From positions 1 through 37,977 of the forward strand of contig NZ_JAEKMI010000043.1 in assembly GCF_020217485.1 (NCBI RefSeq): a DNA stretch of 37,977 nt, read 5' to 3'. The stretch's first letter is position 1; each line of letters begins with the position of its first letter. The translations under genes were made by a program, and so were the position numbers. This stretch comes from Mycobacterium sp. WUMAC-067. GTDB lineage: Bacteria > Actinomycetota > Actinomycetes > Mycobacteriales > Mycobacteriaceae. The notes below the pieces were generated by a model. It was not told the DNA's origin and did no database searches. It saw nothing but the letters and a program-made list of their open reading frames with translations. This document shows positions 8,334 through 19,124 of the stretch, in pieces.

Positions 8334-9626
8334 GTGTCCGCTGAATTGAGCCGTCCCCCGAGCGTCGCGTCGCTGCGTCTCGTTTCCGGGGCTGACATCG
8401 ACACCGCGGCCAAGCGGATCGCGGCCGTCGTGACGCCGACCCCGTTGCAGTTCAGCGACCGGCTGTCGGCCATCACCGGCGCGCAGGTCTATCTCAAGCG
8501 CGAGGACCTGCAGATCGTCCGGTCCTACAAGCTGCGCGGCGCCTATAACCTGCTGGTCCAGTTGTCGGAGACGGAGCTGGCCGCGGGTGTGGTGTGCTCG
8601 TCGGCGGGCAACCACGCCCAGGGCTTCGCCTACGCGTGCCGGATGTTGCAGGTGCACGGCCGCGTCTACGTGCCCGCCAAGACGCCCATGCAAAAGCGCG
8701 ACCGGATCCGCTACCACGGCGGGGAATTCATCGACCTGATCGTCGGCGGCACGACCTACGACCTTGCCGCCGAAGCCGCGCTGGCCGACGTGGAAAGCAC
8801 CGGCGCCACCTTGGTGCCGCCGTATGACGACCTGCGCACCATCGCGGGCCAGGGCACCATTGCCGTCGAACTGCTCGATCAACTCGAGACCGAGCCGGAT
8901 CTGGTGGTGGTCCCGGTGGGCGGCGGCGGCTGCATCGCCGGCATCACCAGCTACCTCGCCGAGCGGACCGAGAACACGTCGGTGCTCGGCGTCGAGCCGG
9001 CCGGTGCCGCGGCGATGATGGCCGCCCTGTCCGCGGGCGAGCCGGTGACGCTCGACCACGTCGACCAGTTCGTCGACGGCGCCGCGGTGCGGCGGGCCGG
9101 AGACCTGACCTACGCCGCGCTGGCGGCCGCCGGCGACATGGTGTCGATCACCGCGGTCGACGAGGGGGCGGTGTGCACCGCGATGCTCGACCTCTACCAG
9201 AACGAGGGCATCATCGCCGAACCCGCGGGCGCCCTGTCGGTGACGGGATTGCTGGACGCCGATATCGAGCCCGGGTCGACGGTGGTGTGCCTGATCTCCG
9301 GCGGCAACAACGACGTCTCGCGCTACGGCGAAGTGCTGGAGCGCTCGCTGGTCCACCTCGGCCTCAAGCACTACTTTTTGGTCGACTTCCCCCAGGAGCC
9401 CGGCGCGCTGCGCCGGTTCCTCGACGAGGTGCTCGGACCCAACGACGACATCACGCTCTTCGAGTACGTCAAGCGCAACAACCGGGAGACCGGCGAGGCG
9501 CTGGTCGGCATCCAGCTGGGATCGTCGGCCGACCTGGACGGCCTGCTGTCCCGGATGCGCGCGACGGAGCTGCACGTCGAAACCCTGAAACCCGGGTCGC
9601 CCGCCTACCGCTACCTGTTGCTCTAA
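8334..9626 (+). CDS. ilvA: Threonine dehydratase (threonine ammonia-lyase)
   Basis: 430 residues from a GTG start. IlvA deaminates threonine to 2-oxobutyrate, the committed step to isoleucine. Fold-type II PLP landmarks are present: the Schiff-base lysine in SYKLRGAYN (Lys66), the substrate loop SSAGNHAQG (about 89-97) and the phosphate-binding VGGGGC (about 194-199). The C-terminal part (about 340-425, HYFLVDFPQEPGALRRFLDEV onward) is a single ACT-like regulatory domain, as in the short form of the enzyme, so feedback by isoleucine or valine is plausible. The length matches the mycobacterial orthologue as I recall it (429). Confidence 0.93.
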   Translation: MSAELSRPPSVASLRLVSGADIDTAAKRIAAVVTPTPLQFSDRLSAITGAQVYLKREDLQIVRSYKLRGAYNLLVQLSETELAAGVVCSSAGNHAQGFAYACRMLQVHGRVYVPAKTPMQKRDRIRYHGGEFIDLIVGGTTYDLAAEAALADVESTGATLVPPYDDLRTIAGQGTIAVELLDQLETEPDLVVVPVGGGGCIAGITSYLAERTENTSVLGVEPAGAAAMMAALSAGEPVTLDHVDQFVDGAAVRRAGDLTYAALAAAGDMVSITAVDEGAVCTAMLDLYQNEGIIAEPAGALSVTGLLDADIEPGSTVVCLISGGNNDVSRYGEVLERSLVHLGLKHYFLVDFPQEPGALRRFLDEVLGPNDDITLFEYVKRNNRETGEALVGIQLGSSADLDGLLSRMRATELHVETLKPGSPAYRYLLL

Positions 9627-9641
9627 CCGGGGCCGCGATAC

Positions 9642-10547
9642 ATGCACGAGCCGTACGGACCGGGTGCCTCCGGTTTCGGGCTGGTCAGCGCCGCCACCAT
9701 CGTGTCGCTCGTGCTGCTGGTGTGGGCGGCCATCTGGGTCGCCCGGCGCGGACGCCTGCTGCGACGGTGGTGGGACCGGGTCTCGGGCGCCGCCGTGATC
9801 GGCGAGACGTTGGCGTGGGCGCGCGACCGGATCGGCGACAGGGGGCGGGCACTGGCCCGCCGGTTGCCCGTGAGCGAGATCGCCGGCGTCGCCTTGCTGC
9901 TCGGGCTGGCCGTCGTCGTGATGCTGGCGGTCGGCTTCACCGAAGTGCTCGACGACGTGCTCGAGGGCGACGGCATCGCGGTGATCGACCACCCGGTGAC
10001 CCGGTGGCTTGCGTCCCACCGTGACCTGTGGCTGACCACCGTGCTGCGGGTGATCACTCACGCGGGTGGCCCGCTTTTCCTGGCTGCGCTCGCCCTCCCG
10101 ATTTCCCTCGTCGCCGGGTGGCGGTGTCGCTCGTGGCGGCCGGTGGTGCTCGCGCTGGTGTGCGGCGCCGGGGTTCCGCTGGTGCTCTTCACCGCCAAGG
10201 CGTTGGTGGGGCGCAACCGCCCGCCCCTGCCTTTCGCGCTCGTCGACGCGGACGGGTATTCGTTTCCCTCCGGACACGCGACCGGCACCGCCGCGATGAT
10301 GGTCATCTCCGCGTGGCTGCTGACCCGCTGGCTGGTCCGCGGGTGGACCGGGCGCGTGGCGGTGTGGGCGATCGCGATCGGGTCGGTGTTTTGGATCGGG
10401 TTCTCGCGGGTGTATCTGGGTGTCCACTACGTCAGCGACGTGCTCTCGGGCTGGATGCTGGGCCTGGCCTGGGCGGGCGCCGTGATGCTCGTCGGAACCT
10501 GGTGGGACAACGCCCGGCGGGCGCGCGACCGGCAATCGGCGGCGTGA
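9642..10547 (+). CDS. PAP2 superfamily membrane phosphatase
   Basis: 301 residues. The three phosphatase motifs are intact: KALVGRNRP (Lys186 to Pro194), PSGH (209-212) and SRVYLGVHYVSD (Ser255, Arg256, His262, Asp266). Around them are roughly six hydrophobic helices, at about 14-34, 84-107, 140-160, 165-183, 213-232 and 240-258, plus one near 267-285. Enzymes of this fold dephosphorylate phosphatidic acid, phosphatidylglycerol-phosphate or polyprenyl pyrophosphate at the outer face; the substrate here cannot be told. It begins 15 bases after ilvA and may be read through from it. H37Rv carries vapBC11 in this interval instead. Confidence 0.88.
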   Translation: MHEPYGPGASGFGLVSAATIVSLVLLVWAAIWVARRGRLLRRWWDRVSGAAVIGETLAWARDRIGDRGRALARRLPVSEIAGVALLLGLAVVVMLAVGFTEVLDDVLEGDGIAVIDHPVTRWLASHRDLWLTTVLRVITHAGGPLFLAALALPISLVAGWRCRSWRPVVLALVCGAGVPLVLFTAKALVGRNRPPLPFALVDADGYSFPSGHATGTAAMMVISAWLLTRWLVRGWTGRVAVWAIAIGSVFWIGFSRVYLGVHYVSDVLSGWMLGLAWAGAVMLVGTWWDNARRARDRQSAA

Positions 10548-10548
10548 G

Positions 10549-11220
10549 TCAGCCTCGACGCCTGCCCAGGTAGGACGGCGCTGGAGTGCCGGGAGCGAGG
10601 TCGTCGGCCGGCATCGGCGTCCCGGCAGCCAGGCTCAGCGGTACCACCCCGGCCCAGTGGGGCAGCGGAAGGTCCCGCGGGTCGTCGACCGGGGGGCCGG
10701 TGCGCACCTTGGCCGACACCTCGACGAGGTCGAGCGCGAGCACCCCGGTCGCGGCGAGCTCGCGCGCGTCGGGGGCCCGGCAGTCGGCGGCGCGCCCGGG
10801 CGCGATGTGATCGAGCAGGCAGCCGAGCGCCCGCGACTTCTCCGCGGGGTCGTCGACCACGCGCGCATTCCCCACCACCACCACCGAGCGGAAGTTCACC
10901 GAGTGGTGCATCGCGGAGCGCGCCAGCACCAGCCCGTCGACCAAAGTGGCGGTGACGCACACGGGTAGGCCGGCGCCCGATGCCCCGGCCGCCTTCGCCG
11001 CCAGCAACGGGCCGCCGCCGGTCGAACCGTGCAGGTAGAGCGTCTCATCGAGTCGGGCATGCGTCGTCGGCAAGACCACCGGGCGGCCGGCGCTCAGGTA
11101 GCCCAGGTGGCAGATCAGCGCCTCGTCGAGGATGTCGTGGACGGTGCGACGGTCGTAGCGGGCGCGCTCCCGATAGCGGGTCGGGGTGGTGCGTGGCGTG
11201 GGTGAGTATGCGGTTTCCAC
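10549..11220 (-). CDS. Pyridoxamine-phosphate-oxidase-like flavoprotein (NimA type)
   Basis: 223 residues. The sequence follows the flavin-binding split-barrel family closely: YDRRTVHDILDEALICHLGY (about 23-42), PVVLPTTHARLDETLYLHGS, the segment LVLARSAMHHSVNFRSVVVVG, and SAKVRTGPPVDD near 190. Related proteins include NimA-type nitroimidazole reductases and FMN-binding proteins of unknown role. The start is GTG at 11220, with GAGGG placed correctly upstream; the nearby ATG at 11234 is out of frame. The gene is divergent from a MocR regulator, and such regulators often control an adjacent PLP- or flavin-linked enzyme. Its stop lies one base past the convergent PAP2 stop. Confidence 0.85.
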   Translation of the reverse strand: METAYSPTPRTTPTRYRERARYDRRTVHDILDEALICHLGYLSAGRPVVLPTTHARLDETLYLHGSTGGGPLLAAKAAGASGAGLPVCVTATLVDGLVLARSAMHHSVNFRSVVVVGNARVVDDPAEKSRALGCLLDHIAPGRAADCRAPDARELAATGVLALDLVEVSAKVRTGPPVDDPRDLPLPHWAGVVPLSLAAGTPMPADDLAPGTPAPSYLGRRRG

Positions 11221-11241
11221 GGAATTGCCCTCATGTTTGTT

Positions 11242-11274
11242 CTAGTACATAATTAATTGCGTGCCAGTACAAAA
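11242..11274 (+). promoter_or_regulatory. Candidate MocR operator and leaderless promoter
   Basis: The 40-base divergent gap holds two direct repeats, CTAGTACATAA (11242-11252) and CCAGTACAAAA (11264-11274). They match at 9 of 11 positions and start 22 bases apart, two helical turns. MocR/PdxR dimers typically bind such spaced direct repeats. CATAAT at 11248-11253 ends seven bases before the GTG at 11261, so the regulator may be transcribed leaderless, with the second repeat inside its own first codons. Confidence 0.5.
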
Positions 11275-12589
11275 CAGCATAACTGGAAGCGGCGCGGACG
11301 CCATAGCCGCCAGCATCGAAGCGGCGATCTCGGCAGGCTCTTTGGCGCCCGGCGACGCTCTGCCCCCGGTCCGCGAGCTGGCCACGCAACTCGGCGTGAA
11401 CGCCAACACCGCCGCCGCGGCCTACCGCCTGCTGCGCGATCGTGGGGCGGTCGAGACCGCCGGCCGCCGGGGCACCCGGGTGCGACACCGGCCGGCGACC
11501 ACCCCGCGTTCGCTGCTCGGGCTCGACGTGCCCGCGGGCGTGCGCGACCTGTCGACCGGCAACCCGAACCCCACCCTGCTGCCCATCGCGGGCGCCGCCC
11601 CTTCCGGACCGGCGCCCGCGGCGCCGGTGCTCTACGGCGAGCCGGCGATCTCGCCGGCGCTCGAGGAGTTCGCCCGCCGCGCGCTGTCCGCGGGCGGGGT
11701 GCCCGCCGAGCACCTGGCAGTGACCAGCGGCGCGCTGGATGGCATCGAACGCGCACTCACCGCGCATCTGCGTCCCGGCGATCGGGTCGCCGTCGAGGAC
11801 CCGGGGTGGGCCAACCTGCTCGATCTCCTTGCCGCCCTGGGGCTTTCGGCCGAACCGGTGCGGGTGGACGACGACGGGCCGCTGGCCGCCGACCTGGCCC
11901 GGGCGCTGGGGCGCGGGGTGCGCGCGCTGGTGCTGACCGACCGCGCGCAGAACCCGACCGGCGCCGCGCTGTCGGCGGATCGGGCCGAGAGCCTGCGTCA
12001 GGTGTTGGCCCCACGGGCCGACGAGCTGCTGCTGGTCGAGGACGATCACTGCGCGGGCATCGCCGGCGTACCGCTGCACGCCCTGGCCGGCTGCACCACC
12101 CACTGGGCGTTCGTCCGCTCGGCGTCCAAGGCCTACGGCCCCGACCTGCGCGTGGCCGTCCTGGCGGGTGACCGCCGGACCATCGAGCGCGTGCATGGCC
12201 GCCTGCGGCTCGGGCCGGGCTGGGTGAGCCACTTGTTGCAGGGGCTGGCCGTCGGCCTGTGGTCCGACGACGCGGCGTCCGAGCTGGTCGCCGGCGCGGA
12301 GCGGCGCTACGCCGACCGCCGGTCGCGGCTGTGCGACGCCCTGGCCGAGCGCGGTCTGGACACGCACGGGCGTTCCGGGCTCAACGTGTGGGTTCCGGTT
12401 CCCGACGAGGCGGTCGCGATCTCGCGGCTGCTCGGCGCGGGCTGGGCGGCGGCGCCCGGCGCCCGGTTCCGCATGCAGTCGCCGGCGGGCATCCGCCTCA
12501 CGATCTCGGACCTGGCGCCCGAGGAGATCGATCCACTCGCCGACGCGATCGCCCAGGCCGTGCGTCCGACCGGCCGGTCGAGCGTGTAG
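11261..12589 (+). CDS. MocR/PdxR-type regulator (GntR HTH fused to aminotransferase fold)
   Basis: 442 residues. The N-terminus is a GntR winged helix: SIEAAISAGSLAPGDALPPV, then RELATQLGVNANTAAAAYRLL to about residue 60. A short linker leads to a fold-type I aminotransferase domain from about 90. Its landmarks are VTSGALDGIERAL, DRAQNPTGA, VEDDHCAGI and SASKAYGPDLR, where Lys290 is the expected PLP Schiff-base lysine. MocR proteins sense PLP or a PLP adduct rather than catalyse transamination. The target is probably the divergent flavoprotein gene and itself. The start is GTG at 11261 with no Shine-Dalgarno, consistent with a leaderless message. Confidence 0.88.
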   Translation: MPVQNSITGSGADAIAASIEAAISAGSLAPGDALPPVRELATQLGVNANTAAAAYRLLRDRGAVETAGRRGTRVRHRPATTPRSLLGLDVPAGVRDLSTGNPNPTLLPIAGAAPSGPAPAAPVLYGEPAISPALEEFARRALSAGGVPAEHLAVTSGALDGIERALTAHLRPGDRVAVEDPGWANLLDLLAALGLSAEPVRVDDDGPLAADLARALGRGVRALVLTDRAQNPTGAALSADRAESLRQVLAPRADELLLVEDDHCAGIAGVPLHALAGCTTHWAFVRSASKAYGPDLRVAVLAGDRRTIERVHGRLRLGPGWVSHLLQGLAVGLWSDDAASELVAGAERRYADRRSRLCDALAERGLDTHGRSGLNVWVPVPDEAVAISRLLGAGWAAAPGARFRMQSPAGIRLTISDLAPEEIDPLADAIAQAVRPTGRSSV

Positions 12590-12598
12590 CCGGCCGGG

Positions 12599-12763
12599 TC
12601 AGGCGGTGTCGTCGTCGCCGGGCCCGGGGCCGGTCCACAACAGCTCGATGGTGGGGTTGGGCGGCGTATCGCGGCGCACGGTGCGCCGAGCGTGGGTGCC
12701 GCGGCGGGCCGGATTGTGCGAGCAAATCCGCCGCAGCTTGTGACCGAATTCAGAATGACTCAT
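12599..12763 (-). CDS. Small hypothetical protein downstream of treZ
   Basis: A 54-residue frame from ATG 12763, starting 37 bases after the treZ stop on the same strand: MSHSEFGHKLRRICSHNPAR, then a basic, Arg/Thr-rich middle and an acidic end (PGDDDTA). I recognise no family. It may be the last gene of the treX-treY-treZ operon. The frame is open further upstream but would then overlap treZ. No clear Shine-Dalgarno precedes the ATG. It could be spurious, but the short gap to treZ and the mixed-charge composition make it worth listing. Confidence 0.4.
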   Translation of the reverse strand: MSHSEFGHKLRRICSHNPARRGTHARRTVRRDTPPNPTIELLWTGPGPGDDDTA

Positions 12764-12800
12764 GGCCGCATCATCGGGGGCGACGCCGCGCGGCCGCCAC

Positions 12801-14552
12801 TCAGTTATCCACAGCCCCGTCGGGCACCGCGAAGATGGCGAACGAATGGCCTTGCAGCACAGCGCCGTCGGCATCGACGGCCGGCTCCTCCCAGGCCAGC
12901 ACGACGTCGCCGCCGACCGGAACCCGCACCGGCTCGGCGCCCAGGTTGCACACGATGCGCAACCGCCCGCGCGACACGGCGATCCAGCCCTGGTCCTGGT
13001 CGTAGTCGACCGTGAGGTGCTCCAGCCAGGGGTCGGCCAGGTCCGGGTCGGTGCGCCGCAACGCGATCAGGTCGCGATACAGCCCGCGCAGCCGGGCGTG
13101 CTCGCCCGTGTCGATCTCGTCCCAGTTCAGCTTGGAGCGCGCGAACGTCTCGGGATCCTGCGGGTCGGGGATCTCGTCGGCGTCCCAGCCGTGCTCGGCG
13201 AACTCGGCCTTGCGTCCTTCGGCGGTGGCCCGGGCCAGCTCCGGTTCGGGATGGGAGCTGAAGAACTGGAACGGCGTGGAGGCCGCGTATTCCTCGCCCA
13301 TGAAAAGCATTGCGGTGTACGGGGTCCCGAGCGCCAAGGCGGCCTTGATGGCCAGCTGGCCGCCGGTCAGATTCTGTGAGGGGCGATCGCCCAGGGCGCG
13401 GTTGCCGACCTGGTCGTGGGTGCAGGTGTAGGCGACCAGCCGGGTGGCCGGGATGCCGGACTTCTGGGTCGTGTCCAGCGGACGGCCATGGCGGCGACGC
13501 CGGAACGACGAATACGTCGCGGCGTGAAAGAAACCGTGGCGCAGCGTCTGCGCCAGGGTGGCCAGGCTGCCGAAGTCGCCGTAGTAGCCCTGGCGCTCGC
13601 CGGACACCGCGGTGTGGATCGCGTGGTGAATGTCGTCGGCCCATTGCGCCGTCAGGCCGTAGCCGCCGCGATCGCGCGGGGTGATCAGCCGCGGGTCGTT
13701 GAGGTCACTCTCGGCGATCAGCGACAGGGGGCGCCCCAACTGCTGTGCCAGCCAATCGGTTTCGGTGGCAAGCTCCTCGAGGATATGGATGGCGGTGGTG
13801 TCCACCAGCGCGTGGACGGCGTCCAGCCGCAGGCCGTCGGCATGAAAATCGCGCATCCAGCGCAGCGCGCAACCGATGATGTAGCGGCGGACCTCGTCGG
13901 AGTCGGCGTCGGCGATGTTGATGCCCTCACCCCACGGGTTGCTCGCCGAGGACAAATACGGCCCGAACCGCGGCAGGTAGTTGCCCGACGGGCCCAGGTG
14001 GTTGAACACCGCGTCGATCAGCACGCCCAAACCCTTCGCGTGGCAGGCGTCGACGAAGCGCACCAAGGCGTCGGGGCCGCCGTACGGCTCGTGCACGCTG
14101 TACCACAGCACCCCGTCGTAACCCCAACCATGGCTGCCGGCAAAGGAATTCACCGGCATCAGCTCGACGAAGTCGACGCCGAGATCCACCAGATAGTCCA
14201 GCTTCTCGATGGCGGCGTCGAGGGTTCCCGCCCCGGTGAACGTGCCCAGGTGTAGCTCGTAGATCACCGCGCCTTCGACCGACCGGCCGGCCCACCCGGT
14301 GTCGGTCCACGCCGCGGCGGCCGGATCCCACAGCTGCGAGCGGGCGTGCACGCCCTCGGGCTGGCGCGGGGAGCGCGGGTCGGGCAGCACGGTGGGGTCG
14401 TCGTCGAGCAGGTATCCGTAGCGGGCATCCGGCGCGGCGTCCACGCTCGCATGCCACCAGCCGTCCGCGGAGGGCGTCATCGCGTGCACCCGGCCGTCGA
14501 CGTCGAGCCGAACCAGCTCGGGCTTGGGTGCCCAGACCTGGAAATCAGTCAT
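12801..14552 (-). CDS. treZ: Malto-oligosyltrehalose trehalohydrolase
   Basis: 583 residues of glycoside hydrolase family 13. TreZ releases free trehalose from the end of malto-oligosyltrehalose, the last step of the glycogen-to-trehalose route in the cytoplasm. An N-terminal beta-sandwich (about 1-90) precedes the TIM barrel. Catalytic landmarks are the nucleophile in GLRLDAVHAL (Asp244), the acid/base in LIAESDLNDPR (Glu281) and the transition-state pair in TCTHDQVGNR (His379-Asp380). The length fits the H37Rv orthologue (about 580). The start overlaps the treY stop by eight bases, so translation is coupled. Confidence 0.95.
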   Translation of the reverse strand: MTDFQVWAPKPELVRLDVDGRVHAMTPSADGWWHASVDAAPDARYGYLLDDDPTVLPDPRSPRQPEGVHARSQLWDPAAAAWTDTGWAGRSVEGAVIYELHLGTFTGAGTLDAAIEKLDYLVDLGVDFVELMPVNSFAGSHGWGYDGVLWYSVHEPYGGPDALVRFVDACHAKGLGVLIDAVFNHLGPSGNYLPRFGPYLSSASNPWGEGINIADADSDEVRRYIIGCALRWMRDFHADGLRLDAVHALVDTTAIHILEELATETDWLAQQLGRPLSLIAESDLNDPRLITPRDRGGYGLTAQWADDIHHAIHTAVSGERQGYYGDFGSLATLAQTLRHGFFHAATYSSFRRRRHGRPLDTTQKSGIPATRLVAYTCTHDQVGNRALGDRPSQNLTGGQLAIKAALALGTPYTAMLFMGEEYAASTPFQFFSSHPEPELARATAEGRKAEFAEHGWDADEIPDPQDPETFARSKLNWDEIDTGEHARLRGLYRDLIALRRTDPDLADPWLEHLTVDYDQDQGWIAVSRGRLRIVCNLGAEPVRVPVGGDVVLAWEEPAVDADGAVLQGHSFAIFAVPDGAVDN

Positions 14553-16866
14553 GGTGTCGCTCCAGCAGCACGACCGGCAGCTCGGCGAACAGTTGGGCCG
14601 CCGAGGTAGGCCCGTCCGCGACGGCCCCGGTGAGCGTGTCTTTCCAGGTGCCCTCGGGCAGCGGCAACACGGTGTTGCCCCAGCCGGTTTCGGCCAGTCG
14701 CACGGTCCAGCGGGTCACCGCGACCACGATGTCTCCGCCATTTGAGCCCCGGCGGAAGGCCAGCACGTGATCGCCGGCGTCGCCGTTGGCCAGCACCGGC
14801 TCGTAGCCACCGTGCAGGAAGCTGTCGGGGTGGGCGCGGCGCACGCGAAGCGCGGTGGTGACGACCCGGATCTTCGGGTGCTGCAACGCCTGCAGGGCGG
14901 CGCGCCGGGCCGCGTAATCGATGGGGCGGCGGTTGTCCGGATCGACCAGGCTGTCGTCCCACAGCTCGGTGCCCTGGTAGACGTCCGGTATCCCGGGCAC
15001 GGTCAGCGCCAGCAGCTTCTGCCCCAGCGCGTCGCTGGCGGCGTGCGGATTGAGTTGCGCGACAAGCTCGGTCAGCTGGCCGGCCACGGGGCCGTCGAGC
15101 ACCGTGTCCAGCCAGCGGTGTATCGCGTCCTCGAAGGCGGTGTCCGGGTCGTTCCACGAGGTGTGCCAGGCCGCCTCGCGAATGGCCTTCTCCGCGTAGC
15201 CGTGCAGCCGGCCACGAAGCTCTTCGGTGGCTTTTCCCTTTTCGGGACCGCCCACCGGCCACACGCCGAAGATGTTCTGCCACAGGAACTGTCCGGTCGC
15301 GGGGTCGGGGGAGGGGGCGTGGTTCTCCCACCGGGCGACGAACTCGGCCCACAGCGACGGCACCTGGGACAGCACCCCGATCCGGGCGCGCACGTCCTCA
15401 CCGCGTTTGGTGTCATGGGTGGTCAGCGTCGTCATGGTCTGCGGCCACAACCGCGCGCGGGTGGCGGCGCTGTGGTGGAACTCCGCCGCGCCGACCCCGA
15501 AGCGGTGCGGCTCGCCGCCCACCTCGTTCAGCGAAACCAGCCGGGCGTCGCGGTAGAACAGGCAGTCCTCGACCGACTTGGCGGTGACGGCCCCGCACAG
15601 CTGCTGCAGCCGGGTGGCCGGCTCACCACCGCGGGCCAGCGCCGCGGCCAGCACCTGCAGGGCCGGCCCCAATTCCGGTGCGGCCGCCTCGGTTTCGGCC
15701 AGGGCGGTGGGCAGCAGCGCGACCAGTCCGGGGTAGTCGCTGCGGTAGACCCCGAGGTGGGTGAGCAGCGCGGCCACCGCCTGGGGCAGCAGCGGGTGAT
15801 CGACGCCGGCGGCGGCCACGATGCTGCGGCGCAGCCGGCCCAGCTCGCTGGCCAATGTGTCGGTGGCCGAACGGATCTTGAGGTCGGCGAGCATGCCCGG
15901 CAACGCGTCATAGTCCAGGCCGGAGGACTCCACCAGGGCGGTCAGCGCCGGGGCGCCCTGCGGATCCAGGAAGACGCCGCCGATTTCGCGCAGCACGTCG
16001 TAACCCGTGGTGCCGCCGACCGGCAGCGTGGGCTCGAGGGCCTCGTCGACGGCCAGGATCTTCTCGATCACGATCCAGGCCTGTGGGCCGACCAACGCGC
16101 GCAACCACGCCAGGTATCCGCACGGATCGGACAGACCGTCGGGGTGATCGATGCGCACCCCGTCGACGAGCCCCTCGGCGAACCAGCGACCGACTTCGGC
16201 GTGGGTGGCGTCGAAGACCGCGCGGTCTTCCTGGCGCAGTCCCGCCAGCGAGGTGATCGAGAAGAACCGGCGGTAGCCGCACACGCCGTTGCGCCAGCCC
16301 ACCAGCCGGTAGTGCTGACGATCGTGCACCTCGGGGCCGGTGCCCCCGGCGGTGCCGGGCGCGATCGGTAGCGCGAGATCGCCGAGCCGCAACAGGGCCC
16401 CGTCGACGGTCAGGTCGGCGACGTCGTCGTCGGAGCCCAGCACCGGCAGCACGATGCGGCCATCCTGGTCGAGGTCCCAGTCGATGTCGAAAAACGTTGC
16501 GTAGGGCGAAGAACGGCCGTTCTGCAGGACGTCCCACCACCACGGGTTCTGTCGGGGCTGGTCGATTCCGACGTGGTTGGGCACGATGTCGACGACCAGG
16601 CCGAGGCCACGCGCGCGGGCCGCCGCCGACAGCCGGGCCAGGCCGTCACGGCCGCCCAGCTCGGGGGACACGGTCGTGGGGTCGGTGACGTCGTAGCCGT
16701 GGCTCGACCCGGTGGTCGCGGTCATGATCGGGGACAGGTAGAGGTGCGTCACCCCGAGGTCGTCGAGGTAGTCCAGCAGGTTTTCCGCGTCGGCGAAGGT
16801 GAACGCGGACCCGCTCGATTCACCACGCAGCTGCAGCCGATAGGTGGACAGGATGGGTAAATCCAT
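14545..16866 (-). CDS. treY: Malto-oligosyltrehalose synthase
   Basis: 773 residues of glycoside hydrolase family 13. TreY isomerises the reducing-end alpha-1,4 bond of a maltodextrin to alpha,alpha-1,1, giving malto-oligosyltrehalose for TreZ. Motifs are VDIVPNHVG (92-100), GVRIDHPDGLSDP with nucleophile Asp240, VIEKIL with acid/base Glu268, and LTTHDTKRGEDVR with His484-Asp485. The long segment between barrel strands (about 270-480) is typical of TreY. The start is ATG at 16866, only three bases after the treX stop. It is the middle gene of a classic treX-treY-treZ operon. Confidence 0.95.
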   Translation of the reverse strand: MDLPILSTYRLQLRGESSGSAFTFADAENLLDYLDDLGVTHLYLSPIMTATTGSSHGYDVTDPTTVSPELGGRDGLARLSAAARARGLGLVVDIVPNHVGIDQPRQNPWWWDVLQNGRSSPYATFFDIDWDLDQDGRIVLPVLGSDDDVADLTVDGALLRLGDLALPIAPGTAGGTGPEVHDRQHYRLVGWRNGVCGYRRFFSITSLAGLRQEDRAVFDATHAEVGRWFAEGLVDGVRIDHPDGLSDPCGYLAWLRALVGPQAWIVIEKILAVDEALEPTLPVGGTTGYDVLREIGGVFLDPQGAPALTALVESSGLDYDALPGMLADLKIRSATDTLASELGRLRRSIVAAAGVDHPLLPQAVAALLTHLGVYRSDYPGLVALLPTALAETEAAAPELGPALQVLAAALARGGEPATRLQQLCGAVTAKSVEDCLFYRDARLVSLNEVGGEPHRFGVGAAEFHHSAATRARLWPQTMTTLTTHDTKRGEDVRARIGVLSQVPSLWAEFVARWENHAPSPDPATGQFLWQNIFGVWPVGGPEKGKATEELRGRLHGYAEKAIREAAWHTSWNDPDTAFEDAIHRWLDTVLDGPVAGQLTELVAQLNPHAASDALGQKLLALTVPGIPDVYQGTELWDDSLVDPDNRRPIDYAARRAALQALQHPKIRVVTTALRVRRAHPDSFLHGGYEPVLANGDAGDHVLAFRRGSNGGDIVVAVTRWTVRLAETGWGNTVLPLPEGTWKDTLTGAVADGPTSAAQLFAELPVVLLERHHD

Positions 16867-16869
16867 GCG

Positions 16870-19065
<2,196 letters not shown>

Positions 19066-19124
19066 GTTTCGACCTTATCCGCGCCGCGGGGTGCTCACGA
19101 ACGTACGGCTGTCCGCGAGGCGGC

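Noticed and set aside
8331..10535. 734-codon minus-strand frame opposite ilvA and the PAP2 gene
   Set aside because: It is composed of His, Arg, Gly and Gln runs typical of antisense frames in GC-rich DNA.
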